64,000 nt of DNA from Iris pallida (GCA_029216955.1 JANAVB010003999.1:4547572-4611571), one strand, 5' to 3'; numbered from the stretch's first letter, positions 30,561-43,436 are shown. Program-made: numbers and translations. The notes: generated by a model not told the origin, from the letters alone.

Positions 30561-31320
30561 GACAGGACTCACAATTAAGACACGTGGCATGAGATCAATA
30601 AGAGATTTAACCGAATCATAACAAATATATTTGACATCATCGTCATAATTACTGAGATCAGGGCATATCATTTATCATCAAGCTAATGGGACACGTGGTG
30701 AGCAATCAGACATTAGCATAATCAATCACGAGGATTTAAAGCAGCTAGCATTAATGGCTCATGAGATACGATGCTATCCGCATTAATGGCCGAGATTCAC
30801 TATAATCAGGATCAAGGGTTCAGATAGAATGAAGGAGCGCCGACATTCCAAACAGATAATCATTAGCAAACCCTAATGATCACCCCCCACTCTTATAAAT
30901 AGCCAGCATCATTTCCTTGTGAAAAAAAAAAGAAGAAGGAGAGAGGTCGGCACCAAAAGAAATAAGAAGAGAGAGATCTACACAGAGAGAGCTCCCCCTT
31001 CCTTCCTGATAATCACACAGAGAGAGAGAGAAGCCAGGAGAGCAATCCGAGGAGAGTAAGAAGAGCGTTTCTTCATCAACGTCGAGCAGATCTTCCCCGA
31101 GCCAAGACTGCATACTGATCGTCCAAGGAGTAAGGCAGAGCGGCCGTCGCTTTCCCGAGCCTCTATCGTCACCCCCCAGAATCAAAAATAAACAATCGTA
31201 CTTAGTCTGCTGTACCTAGGTTTTCGTCCCTAGGCTTTCTTTGTACGAGCGAGTTTGTATTGTGAGTCTAAGTTCAGTCCTCCGATAATTGTTCTGTTCT
31301 TTTACAATCAATGGCAAACT
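29947..31320 (+). repeat. 3' LTR of element 2
   Basis: It starts TGTAGAAGCATGG, like the element 1 LTR, and ends near AATGGCAAAC, like the element 1 LTR end. The body is unrelated to element 1 by eye and only about 1.37 kb long. A sense TATA box TATAAATA lies at 30894-30901. The exact end is uncertain by about 12 bases, because the terminal base is T where CA is expected and the partner LTR is outside the window. Confidence 0.8.
30894..30901 (+). promoter_or_regulatory. Sense TATA box of element 2 LTR
   Basis: TATAAATA follows a C-rich run (CCCCCCACTC) and lies about 420 bp before the LTR end, as expected for U3. Confidence 0.6.
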
Positions 31321-32437
31321 TGGTGTCACACAGAAGATCATATTATCAGTTTCCTATGGAGTATATAAATAGTTCACAACCTAGATGGACTTGGACAATC
31401 TATTGGAAAGGTTGTAGTGTAATCTGGTATTAATCTATCTTGACTATAGGTTTACACTTGTACACTTTGTGTGTATTGAACAGGACCACTTGAGGTTGTT
31501 CTCTTTGTACTGACTATATAAGAGAACAAATACCTCTGTTATTATGGATGCTTGTACTCTTAATCCGAATATAATAAAGGACATATATATACAATGTGCA
31601 TTACTTTGACTCATAAAAGAGTGAGATTCATTATGGATCAACAACCTCTATGAATTGGGTAATAACATTGTATATATGATGGGCTGTTGATTATAAATGA
31701 AATCTATGTCCCGATACATCGGGTTGATGATGTCCTCTTAAGGAGCTCATAAGGATTGTCATGTAAACCCTGCAGGTGGGTTATATCCGACATGACAAAT
31801 AAAGTTGAGTGGTACTACTTAAGGATAAAAGATGTCGAATCAATATAGTTGTCAGTAACTTAATTTGATCGACGGACATACGATATCTTAACATGGAGAG
31901 CCAAACGAGCATATAATAAAAGGAGCCCACAAACATAATTTGGGATTAGGGAGGTAGTGCAACAATAGCTCATTAGTGGACCGAGCTATTATTAATGGGC
32001 CTGGATTGTGTGTTCGGGCTGAACACGGGATATCCAGATCCGTTAGGAGGCCTAACCCTAATTTCTCCTCATAGTTCCTGCCGTAGCCTATATATATCCT
32101 CTATTCTTTGGACGCCAGATTACTGATCAGAAATCTGAAATTTTCTCTAAATTCGTGATTCACGTAAGGAGAGAAATAGAGTGCTGCCAAGGAGAAGAAA
32201 AAGTTGGAAGATCGTCGCCCATACGACGTCCAACTCGAGGAAGGAATACGTGTAGAAGATCTTGGGGTCGTCCGCTCGAGATTGCCAGGAATTACTTGTC
32301 TCCTTTCCGTCGCAGGTATAATTTGTGAACCCTAGTTTCCGCCTATGAAGGGTTAGAACACGTATTAGATCTGTTTAACTTTCTATCGATCAATACGCAC
32401 ACCAAAGGAAGGGTCCTGGGAATCCCCAGTTCCATTA
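31321..32437 (+). mobile_element. Copia-LTR-like remnant
   Basis: I see no gene here. A TATA-like CTATATATAT near 32087 is followed by AT-rich leader-like DNA. A stretch near 32010-32060 (GGGCTGAACACGGGATATCC) resembles LTRs of some plant Copia families known to me. It does not match the Copia 3' LTR at 51049, so it is probably a different element. It ends abruptly where Gypsy pol sequence begins at about 32438. Confidence 0.4.
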
Positions 32438-34290
32438 GTGTGCTCATGCAGTGGGATAAGGTGATATCTTTTGCTTTCCGGCAGTTGAAGCCGCACGAGA
32501 AGAACTACCCCACGCAAGACCTAGAATTAGCGGCGATTGTGTTTGCGTTGAAGCTGTGGCGTCACTATCTCTATGGCGTGGCGTACAAGATTTATACGGA
32601 CCACAAAAGCCTTAAGTATCTCTTCACCCAGAAAGAATTGAATTTGCGACAGAGACGATGGCTCGAGCTGATCAAAGACTATGACTTATCTATCGACTAC
32701 ACGTCGGGCAAAGGAAATGTGGTAGCGGATGTGCTGAGCCGAAAGTACTTAGCTTCGTTATGCATCAACGATCGACTGCTGCGTGACTTAGAAGGAATGG
32801 GCATTGAACTCCGAGTTCGTTTCAGAGACGTGAAACTAGCGCAACTGCGGGTGGAACCGAGCCTACTGGAGAGGATCAAGTCTGCACAGAAGGACGACCC
32901 TTACCTGGAGAAGATGCGGAAGCTGATATCGACAGGAAAAGCGTTCGACTTTGTAGAGGACGAGTCGGGAGTATTGCGCGTGAAGGGATGGCTATGCGTA
33001 CCGGACGACGTAGAACTTAGAAAGGAGATAATGATGGAGGCGTACTATGCAAAATATTCCTTGTATCCTGGCAGTACCAAGATGTATAAGGACCTTCACG
33101 TTATCTTTTGGTGGCACGACATAAAGAGGGACGTAGCACTCTTTGTGTCAAAATGTATGGCCTGTCAGCAAGTCAAAGCCGAGCACCAGCGACCGGGCGG
33201 AGAGATGCAGAACCTCGCCATTCCAGAGTGGAAGTGGGATCATATTACTATGGACTTCGTTGTTGGCTTGCCGAGGACGCCGCGGGGAAACGACGCCATC
33301 TGGGTCATCGTCGATCGACTAACCAAGTCAGCGCACTTTATCGCCATCAAAGTTACTTGGAGCGTCGACCGCCTTGCTCAGACATACCTTGATAAAATAG
33401 TTCGGCTGCACGGGATCCCAGTTTCTATCGTCTCTGATCGGGATGGACGGTTCGTAGCGCGCTTCTGGAGTAGTCTACATTCAGTATTGGGGACTAAGTT
33501 GAAGTTCGGCTCAGCTTATCATCCTCAGACTGACGGCCAAACAGAGGGGGTGAACCAAATTCTCGAAGACATGTTATGACTCTGTACGATCGACTTGAAG
33601 TCAAGTTGGGACGTCCATCTACCGCTGGCCGACTTTGCATACAACAACAGCTATCAGTCCAGTATCCAAATGGCGCCGTATGAAGCTTTGTACGGCCGGA
33701 AGTGTAGATCGCCCATTTGCTGGGATGAAGTCGGGGAACGACAGATACTTGGCCCGGAGCTGGTGGAGCAGACTGTACAGAAGGTCAAGTTAATACGAGA
33801 AAGATTGAAGATAGCACAAAGCCGGCAGAAAAGCTATGCCGATACGCACCGACGCTCCCTCGAGTTCTCGGAAGGCGACCATGTATTCCTGAAGGTGATG
33901 CCTATGCGTGGAGTTTCCCGGTTCGGTACGTAAGGAAAGTTGAGCCCAAGATTTGTTGGCCCGTTCAAAATATTAAAGCGAGTCGCCCCGGTAGCTTACC
34001 AAATTGCCTTGCCGCCTGCATTGTTAGAGGCACATGACGTCTTCCATGTCTCGCAATTGCGGAAGTATGTGCACGATCCGGGGCATGTGGTAGATTTGGG
34101 TAAGCTGGACCTGAAGGCGGACTTATCATATGTCGAAGAGCCGATACAAATCTTGGAGCGCAAGGATAAACTTCTCCGCAACCGTGCTATTCCTCTAGTC
34201 CGCGTCCTCTTGAGAAACCATTCGGTCGAGGAGTCGACGTGGGAGCTTGAGTCAGAAATGAAGGAGAAGTTCCCTTCATTGTTCTCGTAG
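32438..34290 (+). pseudogene. Fragment A pol: RNase H end, integrase, chromodomain
   Basis: One frame holds the RNase H end ([10 protein letters not shown]), the integrase zinc region ([11 protein letters not shown] near 33155), the catalytic core with [17 protein letters not shown] and [11 protein letters not shown], and a C-terminal chromodomain ([19 protein letters not shown]). TGA at 33577-33579 and TAA at 33931-33933 interrupt it, both one-base changes from Arg and Lys codons. Both His of the zinc motif appear replaced by Tyr ([10 protein letters not shown]). It is dead. Confidence 0.88.
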
Positions 34291-34344
34291 AGGTAGGTTC
34301 TATTTTAAGTTTTGAGGACGAAATTTTTTCTTAGTTGGTTATGG

Positions 34345-35928
34345 TGTAGTGCCCCGTCCCTAAATCGTGCCCCGTACTTGTCCACGGGGTGCGCGAGAAA
34401 GGAACACTGTCGCTATCGATTCGGTCGGGACCGATAGGTCGGGATCGACCGAGTCGATCGAACGGAAACGGTTGAATTAAGATCTATTCCTCGTTATGGA
34501 ATGTCTTCTTCGAAACCAAGTCCCATATTCAGCGGGTTTTGCCTCGAGGATTGGCTCTGCGGCTGAGTCGGGAGAGACCTCCCGTTGCTCTGTTTTTCAT
34601 GCCGCTTGCGTTGGTTTTGGCTTTGTTTTCTGAATGCGCTTTCGTGAATGTTTTCAATGGTTTTCATGGCTTGTATTTTGAACTCGCATTTCCTATCGAA
34701 CTCCTTGAATAATGCAGTGTTCTAATCGGTTGCTTGTGCAATTTCAGGTAATCGTGTAGGCGACGTCTAGCACGACCAACAAGTTCTCTCGTCGAAGTAA
34801 ACTCAAGGTAAGTGGTTGACCCTTCTCTTCTCGACCCCCTTCTTAGGCAAAGTCGATAGTGTTATTGTGAATGAAAGGATAAATACAAAGGCACGGGCAC
34901 GGTAAAATGATTGAGTTTTAAAGAGAATCTAGGCTATGTCTTAATAACTAAAAGAAGAAAAAATGGTCTTAACACGGTCATTGGACAACTTGTCGACAAG
35001 GTAGAGTTTCCCCGTACGGCAACCCGGGGCCACGGGACCGTTGCGGCCAAGAAGAAAATATTCTCATAAACTGTGCTGGGCACAATGTTAGGCGAAAACT
35101 TGCAACGGGGCTCGCTACTCGCGCTGAAAGGGCCTCGTCTAATAAAAGCAAAAAGGAGTCTACGATGGCTCTGGGAGCCAGTGACCAACACACGAAATAT
35201 TGCACTTGGTATGGAAATGATAACAATTGATAGGAAAGAACATGGTAAGATTCATAAGGCGCGGCACGGGCCGCCGTGGGTAAGTTTCAACGTAAATTTT
35301 ATTATGCTTGTCATATGCTTGTTTGAAATTCATTAGGATGGTTAGAAATACTCTAAGTCATATAAACTCTTCAACCAAATGAGAACTTGGAACTTAAATA
35401 GCCACGTACCAGTATAAAGTGTAATGTACTGATCCTCGCTCTCCACGCAGGTACCCCGAACCACGAAGGGCGTGCCACCTAAAAGCCCAAGGCAAAGTGA
35501 ACCCTTTTGAAACCTCGTCCGCGTATGAAGGCTTGTGTTTCTAGATTCCTTTTGAAGAAGACCCCGCACTCAGTCCAAAAGAAGATGACGGCTCGACTCG
35601 CCTCAATAGCAGGTGGAAAGTGTTATGTTTTTGCTTATAAAAAGGGGATATAATGTATGGAACGACTATCTCATCGGCATTCATTTTGTAAGTCGAGTCA
35701 TGTTGTAGCCCGCGTGGCAATGATTGTAAAGAAGTCAATGTAAAGTTTTTATTATCAATGAAAAAGTCCATTTCTATCTCAAATGTGTCATTCAATTTCT
35801 CTGCGTACTCTAACTTGATGTTGTGTTTCGTATAACCTTATGACTATGCCTTGTGCGATCGCAACTTAGGTTCGCACGGCATCACGCCCGGGGGACGACT
35901 ATCGATTCTACGGAATCGGGGCGTGACA
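34345..35928 (+). repeat. 3' LTR of Gypsy fragment A
   Basis: It runs TGTAGTGCCCCGTCCC...CGGGGCGTGACA, about 1584 bp, and matches the LTRs at 54991 and 61488 with many substitutions and indels in the middle. The GAGGACGAAATTTT sequence just before it is the chromovirus 3'-end motif. Confidence 0.88.
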
Positions 35929-37400
35929 TGTAAGTTAGAAAAGTTTGATGGAGAGCATTATCAAGTCTGGAAGAGGAAGGTTTATCTCACTCTTCAACTC
36001 AGAGACGTCGATCACGTGCTTCTTGAAGAAGAACCTACCGTTCTAGATACAGGGTCTGTTGCCGCAATCACTGCGGCTACTAAACTTCAGGCCAAGTGGA
36101 TAAGGGAGAATAGCATTTGTAGGCTGCTTATCCTGAATGCTATGGAGGATTCCCTAGCAGAATCCTACAGTAAGAAACCAATTGCCAGAGGCATATGGGA
36201 GTCTCTGGAAAAACTGTACGAAGAAGACAAAAATAGGAGCAAGATATTTGTGGTTGAAAAATATCATAAATGGCTCTTTGAGGAGAGAAGTCCATGCTGT
36301 CGCAGGTAAAAAAATTTCTGAAGCTGCGACAAAAGTTGGAAGATGAGGCGATGCCCCTCCCCGACAAGTTTGTTGTTGGAGGGATTGTCTCAAAGCTCCC
36401 CGCTGGGTGGAGTAAGTTCTGTGCAAATATGCATAGGAAGAAGCTTGAGATCAGCCTTGAGGATCACTTGCAGAAAATCTATGTTGAGGACCAGATACGG
36501 GCTCAACTGAAGGTGGACGCACTGTCTAAGCAATTGGCTAACGCCAATCTGGTTCATACCAAGGAACCAAGGGAAAAGCAGACAGCTTCCCACAACAAGA
36601 AGAAGGACCCTAACTATCTGAACGTGAAGGGGACTTCCTTCAAGCGAAAGAAGGCAAAGTCTCAGATGCCTTGTTTCAAGTGTGGCAAGAAGGGCCACTT
36701 CAAAAGTGAATGCAAAGCAAAGACCAAGCAATCAGAGCAAGGAGAGCCTAGTAAGGTATCTATGATCACTGACGTTGTTGCTATGATTGCACAGGTTGAT
36801 GCGGTAAGGACTGACTCTGACTGGTGGGTAGACACTAGAGCCTCCTGCCATGTCTGCTCCAGTAAGGAGTGGTTTACCACCTACACACCTACTTCTGAAG
36901 TGGTTATGATGGCGAACCAGGTACAAACTGAAGTGCTCGGGATCGGGACGGTGGTGTTGAAGCTGACTTCGGGGAAGTCTCTGACGCTTTAAGGCGTGAA
37001 GCACGTACCTGCTATCGCCAAGAACCTGATCTCAGGAGGCCTACTCTGCAACACAGGCCTCAGGATGGACATCATTGTTGGCCAGATGGTGATATCTATC
37101 AAGGGAACACCTTTCAGGAAAGCTTTTTATACCGAAGGAATGTTCAAAATTCAGCTTGTAAATCAGTCCAATGTAATTAATGTGATTAATGAAATCACTA
37201 CTTCTGCTTATACTCTTGAGTTGTGGCATAATAGGCTAGGACATGTTCATTGTAAACGAATAAACAGAATGTCTAGTCTAGGACTTATCTCCAAGTGTGG
37301 GGGTAAGGTAGAGAAATGTGAAGTTTGTGCTCAAACAAAGATCACAAGGAAACCCTTTCCTCGGGTTAATCGAAGTACAGATCTTCTGGAGTTGGTACAC
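35929..37400 (+). pseudogene. Copia gag, protease and pre-integrase region
   Basis: Gag begins in mid-protein (CKLEKFDGEHY). A frameshift occurs near 36290. The zinc knuckle CFKCGKKGHFKSEC lies at about 36672-36713. The protease reads WWVDTRASCHV near 36825, where the catalytic DTG has become DTR. TAA at 36990-36992 interrupts it. The pre-integrase domain has WHNRLGHVH and CEVCAQTK. It stops at 37400 in LELVH, where the long-LTR element is inserted and the duplication TACAC begins. Confidence 0.88.
37396..37400 (+). repeat. Target-site duplication TACAC, left copy
   Basis: TACAC precedes TGTTACGACC and recurs at 47576-47580. Removing the insertion and one copy restores the Copia integrase frame across a His codon. 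Confidence 0.92.
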
Positions 37401-37851
37401 TGTTACGACCCGTACCCATTTTTTTTAAACGGATACGAGACGTGTCCAAGCCAGCCTACGTCGCAGTGTCGGCGGTAGGACGCTGTCACGGCCATGAAGA
37501 TCAAAATCACAAAAAATACTTATTCACAAAATTAATTTAATTTACAATGATCACAAGTTTTATATTTGCAGAAAATATAAACTTGTACAAATAAATGAAT
37601 AACTACAACTCAACTATCTAGCTAGTCTCTAGGCTTTTGTCTGCAAGTATTTCCGTCACTCCCCAAGCTAAGTGAATCCACGGCTAAAGAAAATGACTAT
37701 ACAACAGAGGCTAGACATCAATTACATGTTTTTAAAAATAAACAGGAAATACGAAAAACCAATAGCAGATAAATAGACACAAAATACTTTTCCCAACTAT
37801 TAGAAGTATCATTGATATGTGATCGTTCTGGGGCACTACACCGTACGGTCT

Positions 37852-38080
37852 ACGAGGTCTACTTGCAAGAAAATAAACAATGTCTACGAGGTCTACTTGC
37901 AAAAATATAAACAATGTCTGCGAGGTCTACTTGCAGAAAATAAATAATGTCTATGAGGTCTACTTGCAGAAAATAAACAATGCCTACGAGGTCTACTTGC
38001 ATAAAATAAACAATATCTACGAGGTCTACTTGCAGAAGATAAACAATGTCTACGAGGTCTACTGCATGAAAATAAACACG
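37852..38080 (+). repeat. 33-bp minisatellite, seven units (left LTR)
   Basis: The unit begins TCTACGAGGTCTACTTGCAG and ends near ATAAACAATG. Seven units of 33-34 bp, the last degenerate. The matching array in the other LTR also has seven. The unit length is a multiple of three, so all frames stay open, but I see no evidence of coding. Confidence 0.92.
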
Positions 38081-39622
38081 GTCTACGGTCGGATCACACA
38101 TCCTTGGTACTTCTCATTCCCGACTCAACAATTTATAATAGAGAATAAAATCACATAACCAATGACTAATCAATAGAATATAGTAAAGATCAATATCGAA
38201 ATACAAACAATAAACTGTACTCGCCTGTGGCCCTTTGCTGGTGAAACCGACAATCCGAACTACTCGGTGTGCCACAATAATCAAAACTCGTACAACAGTC
38301 TCCGAATGATGAAATAGACAATACCAATGACCTCAGAATAGTCCAATTAGCTAGGATTCCCTGTCCTTAAGTCCAATTCTGGACACAGGGGCAAAACGGT
38401 AATTTTGGGCCAAAACGGTGTCCGCCGTTGGACCCGCTTTGCACCGAAAAGCGTGCCAGAGTCAATGGTCTCTAAAATCATCAAACTATATGTCTACAGA
38501 TCCAGTTTTCCTATACGAACCCAACTGTAGGTCCAGAGTTGGATTCCGACGAACCGTGCAAAAAATTGCCCGTTGAGTGGAACCGTGGGGCCTAGAAAAC
38601 GGTGATTCTATCAACTGCCTCAGAATCGGACCAAACTTGGCATACAGGACCAGAAAAATGATATAATTTTGTTGGCGCAAGTTTCGTCCCGATCTGACGA
38701 GCGTGTACGAAGTAATTGAGAAACTTGCACAGAGGCCAATACGGTGAATTTTGATGGATACGCATCAAATTCGTCGCGCACACACGACCAATTTGAATTC
38801 CGTCAAAGCCCACATGACCATGAAGCCGTTACACAGCTTTCGATGCCTACGGTGTGCGACCACGTCGCCCGGTTTGGCGGGACACACGTGGTATCAGAGA
38901 AATTCTAGTTTTGAAAACTGTTTTTAATCATATTTTTCTCAAACTTTGAAAACTGATTTCTTTGCACCCAGTTGATAAAAATCAAAACTACAAATTAGGT
39001 TATGAAGCTCTATATGTCGTCTTCAAGAGTGTTTAATTAGATCGTAAAAATATTGAGCAAGTTTCCTGGAATCTGGGTACGAACATGGGTACCTGGGATT
39101 CCTAGAAACTATTTTTGAAATAGTTTTTTTCCCCCAAAGTTTGATCAATTTTCTAAATCGATCAGTCGACTACCTTGAAAATGAATTACTGAAGGGTCGA
39201 GAGGGTCATATGGGTTCTGCATCGGACTTTACAGATCGAGTTTTGGTCGAGAAATCACGAAGATATGAGAGTTCGAATTTACCTGAGCGGCTGTTGCCCT
39301 GTTTCTGTGAACTCACGCGCGCGGATGTCGGCCCTGGCCGGCGCTCCGGCGCTCGCCTGGTGGCCGCAGTCGGTGGCGTGGAGCGTCCAGGGTCGGGGAG
39401 GCTCTCGTGGGATTAGGGTTTCGATGGGTTTACTTGCTCGATATATATATACACAGTATGAATACTGCTGTGAACCGCTCGGGCGAGGGAATAAGTTGTG
39501 CTCGGGTGTGGTTTTGTACATATGCTGCTATTAGCAGCCTAGCAGTCAATTGGGAACTCAGGCTCGTCTATGGGCCTGGCACAGCTGGGCCTGGCTTGCA
39601 TCTTCTATTATATTTATAATTC

Positions 39623-39626
<4 letters not shown>

Positions 39627-39711
<85 letters not shown>

Positions 39712-39755
39712 GTGTATGTGTGTGTATATATAGATATATGTATATATATATATAA

Positions 39756-39787
<32 letters not shown>

Positions 39788-39832
39788 AACACTTATATAT
39801 ATACATATATCTATATATACACACACATACAC

Positions 39833-39909
<77 letters not shown>

Positions 39910-39911
39910 CA

Positions 39912-39957
<46 letters not shown>

Positions 39958-40057
39958 CAAATGACCTCTAGCCTAGTGGCTAAGAGAGATGCATGCGTCC
40001 CGAGTGGTCAGGAGTTCGATTCCCAGTGGGAGCGATTCCAGAAAAAATTTACCTGTT

Positions 40058-40153
<96 letters not shown>
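39627..40153. repeat. (AT)n microsatellites of the left LTR with an inner palindrome
   Basis: Long AT runs lie at 39627-39708, 39839-39907, 39921-39956 and 40062-40153. Between the first two are inverted arms at about 39708-39752 and 39794-39838, containing TGTGTATGTGTGTG and its complement. Confidence 0.92.
39957..40060 (+). mobile_element. tRNA-derived SINE-like sequence
   Basis: TAGCCTAGTGG at 39969-39979 matches the Pol III A-box, and AGTTCGATTCC at 40013-40023 matches the B-box at all but one position. The A-to-B distance of 44 bp is normal for tRNA-like promoters. It lies between AT runs, has a short A-run after it, and is absent from the other LTR, so it is a later insertion. The ends and duplication are masked by AT repeats. 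Confidence 0.6.
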
Positions 40154-40156
<3 letters not shown>

Positions 40157-40947
40157 ATACATAACTATTCACATGTATATTTATACATATAAGATAAATA
40201 TCCATATACCATACAATATGCATACATTATAGTTATATAAAACGAGTCTATCAAATAAGCTACCAATACACATGTATATATATATTTATCACAAGTCGAC
40301 TTAATAATAATAGTTGTAATAAAAATAATAATAATAATAATGAAATTCAATAAACCAAATAAGGCGTATATACCAATATGTACAGTTTAAAAATCTCCAA
40401 AATATACGAGGGTCTATTTTATACAAAAGTCACTGAATAATACTAATAGAAATATTTATAATATTTAAATTACGAATATTTAGGAAATATTCATTAAACC
40501 ATTAAAACGAATGCAATACCCTCATACCAAATTCCACCAATTACACGAATGTCATTGGACGTGACTCATGACTACATGGGCTTGGGCTTGGTACGGGTCT
40601 AGTCCGGGCTGGTTTGGTACAACCGGGTCTCCTAATGTCAAATAATATTAAATATAAATAATTAAACTATTTATAATGGTCATGTCACAACTTAGCCTGG
40701 TTTTCCTAGTTAGGGCATCACTATGGCTTGGCCTTCCTTGGTATGGCTAATACACTAGTCAAAGCACGTCACTGCACTATCCGTACCATGATTTCTAATC
40801 ACCTTGTACTCAATTCCTAACAATGACTAAGATCATCTAACGTAATAATAAACTAAATAATTATTTATAAAATTCTAGAAAAATCACCATTCAAATAAAA
40901 TAAATAATAATAAAAAATATTCCAAATTTCTGGGAAGGGCAGCTACA

Positions 40948-43436
40948 AATCTACCCACCTTACAAATAATTTTGTCCTCGAAATTCTAATTCATAGATAT
41001 TCCTTAAAATTCAAAAAGAACGTCTGCCTTAACCTCAATCCCTCAATTTTAATTCCTCAAAAAACAGTTTATATCCTCCTCATTGGCCATTTTGGCAACT
41101 ACAAAAATATCGAGGACTTCTACCCACCTTAAAAATAAGGCATGGGTTTTGGAATAATGAGGTTAGAAGAATTCTAAGGTCCGGGTATTGTACCTCGACT
41201 CTTGTCAATAAAGAATAAGGCACGGCGTAACGGAATACCGTAGATATAGGTCAAGTCAAGGATTGTTTACCAATAAATGGAAAACGAGTGTGTACTAAGA
41301 CACATGGTCGATAAAATAGAATAACCTACTCGTCCACCATATACAAGAGTTATCGACGGGGTAGCCAACTCTAAGGCACATCCTACGAAAAGATTTCTAA
41401 CAACTGAGTCATGAGTTTCTATTTGTGTTAAGCCTGCCCGACTATTGTCCCAAGAGTTCTAGGGGTATGGGCTTAAGGGTTGCTAGTTAAAGCAAGCTTC
41501 AAGCAATAAATTAGAGACTCACAACAAATTATTTTCTTGAGAATAGATAGTCTCCTAGGTCAGCATTTTGACCAAGGGCAAAGCCCTACTCATTCTCAAA
41601 TTCAGATGGCTAGAAGGTCCCAATAGCAGTTTGGGGGTCGAGTGAAGAACGAATAACTCAAGGCAAGGTTCTAGTCACATGGCTAGCCGATGGTAGCTAT
41701 ACTTGCGTACACCATTATCATAGCCATGGGGATACCCTGTGTCTCGTTACCAAATATGCGCTTTCGTCTTTCCAAATCAGTGAAAGACAAAAACAATAAA
41801 GTGTTCAAGGGAGATGTTGTTGAATACAATTACGTGATTCAAAGGCAAATGTATAATTCAAGAGGAATTGTCAAAGCAGTCGTGGATGAGATCCTAGAGA
41901 CATCTACATCTCAATCCACGTAGGGTAATTAAATAAAGTGCGAACCAAATGCATCATGGTTGATCAGACCATAATACACTGATTCTGATTAGACAATAAG
42001 TTAGCAGGCGTCCCCACTAAACATATGCCTCGAATCAAGCTCGAGAACAGAGTGAGCTTGCAAAACTAAGCTGTGACAGCAACGTTTGTTAAGATAGTCG
42101 AATACAATTATGCGAGATTTTTGAAAGAAGGCACGAGTAGTTCGAGTTTTGTGAGAATCAAACCTTACCCGGCGTTCTTGCTTATACAGTCTTCCTACTA
42201 TCTTTTTATCCACAAGGACTTGGTCGACTAATGGGTTATTACCTCTAACTTTTGTATTCTAGGTAAACCTGTTAGTGTCAATCAATTATCTCGCCAATAC
42301 GTCACAAGAACTACGGAAGGCTAGGTCGGGAGACATGTTATCTAACTTACAAAACTTCCACTAATATTGACTTTGGATTTTATGGGACATACATGGCATT
42401 ATTCTATCCTCTATAGTATCCTGAACTTGTAATCACGTCTGGAATCATTTCACCGAGGATTATGCCCTGCCCGTATACTCTGGCTGTGGTAAACCCATGC
42501 TTTCATGATTTAGATGTGATATGCTATCCGATACTCTTCCTTATATTGACACAAGAGTGACTACGGTCAAAGAGGACCACTAGCTACAGTTTAGCAATAT
42601 TCTATAACCTATATTCTCTTAAACTAATTTTAATTCTAGGGGTCGTGCCTTGCCAGTGCGCTGCTGGCTGCAGGGAATCCAGAGTCTTCATAATTTAAAT
42701 AAATGGCAACAGTGCGCTGCTGTCATGCCATTTTGAGTTAATTAACATTCCTTTAACTACATCTAAAAAAAAATCCATGAGCTCCTAGAGATTCAAACAA
42801 GTTGCCTATGAAATAAAGCGTAAGCATTTGTCCTATCAGTCACCACCCTTAAGATAAAAGATTGAACGGGAGGAAATAACTGAGGACAAAGAAATACAAA
42901 CATTCTAACTCTTCCATGTGTATTCAAGCTTTTGAGGGATAAACTTGAATCGAAACTAACTCGAGGTCCGTATATGGATAACAAAATCAAAACTTTACAA
43001 AATAATGATTCTTAGGGAAACTAGCAATTATATAGATAATTCAGTTAGGATATGGGGATGATATCTAAGAGGCAAAGAGAATAAATTGAACAATTCATCA
43101 AGGTTAGACCATTACTCTAGGAAACTCTGCCTCACCAAGTGAATAATCTATCCACATTGGATCATATCGTCCTATCAAGAGGTAATAGTGTAACTATGGA
43201 GATCTAACAAGGTATCAAAATTAATAACCCTCATCCTAAATTGCATGGCCTAGACTACCCATAGGTAAATTTGTATAAGGGACTCCTAGTCCTAGTCATT
43301 CACTTAAATTAAATTAATCTTAATTCGTGAATGAGCATTTCCTTGCCGCAGGCTCGCAATAGTACAAATAACTTAAGTACCATCACGAGTTCGCATGATT
43401 TGCGAAGACTGACCTGCATGGGCCACCACAAAAACT
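40948..43436. other. Interior of the LARD-like element, no gene recognised
   Basis: The interior is AT-rich, with no retroviral motif in any frame. The longest plus-strand frame worth naming (41690-41923, 77 codons) has no known motif. GAGGACAAAATTAT on the minus strand near 40968-40985 is the chromovirus-like 3'-end signal. Confidence 0.6.

Larger units (their letters stand above)
1..31320 (+). mobile_element. Element 2: Tat-like Ty3/Gypsy LTR retrotransposon, 5' end outside window, interrupted by element 1
   Basis: The coding order gag-protease-RT-RNase H-second RNase H-integrase, with an antisense gene between pol and the 3' LTR and no chromodomain, fits the Tat/Ogre/Retand branch of plant Gypsy elements. 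The window opens inside its gag frame. That frame stops at 663, where element 1 is inserted, and resumes at 16533 in the same phase once the second GATAG copy is skipped. The polypurine tract at 29937-29946 and the LTR start TGTAGAAGCATGG match those of element 1, so they are related families. The 3' LTR has no visible partner, so age and target duplication cannot be judged. The sense polyprotein has four visible disabling lesions. Confidence 0.88.
32438..35928 (+). mobile_element. 5'-truncated Tekay-like Gypsy element (fragment A)
   Basis: Homology to the full element at 54991-63141 begins inside the RNase H domain (matching about 59579) and runs through integrase, chromodomain and a full 3' LTR. 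The 5' LTR, gag, protease and RT are missing, and no 5-bp duplication is found across the two edges (ATTA versus TGTAA). The 3' side abuts Copia gag. I infer insertion into Copia DNA and later deletion of the left half. Confidence 0.85.
37401..40947 (-). repeat. Left LTR of the LARD-like element (3' LTR in minus orientation)
   Basis: It starts TGTTACGACC and ends GGGCAGCTACA. It contains a seven-unit 33-bp minisatellite, AT microsatellites and a SINE-like insertion missing from the other LTR. It lacks about 62 bp that the other LTR has at about 43722-43784. Confidence 0.9.

Noticed and set aside
37852..38080. 33-bp repeats considered as a CRISPR array
   Set aside because: Units are contiguous with no unique spacers, in plant LTR DNA.
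39957..40060. Functional tRNA gene
   Set aside because: A and B boxes are present but I could not form a full cloverleaf with acceptor stem. SINE-like is the better call.
39558..40232. Long frames of repeated Tyr-Ile in the AT tracts (also 45502-46708)
   Set aside because: Simple translation of (AT)n repeats, no coding value.
41690..41923. 77-codon frame in the LARD-like interior
   Set aside because: Short, no motif, expected by chance in 2.5 kb.
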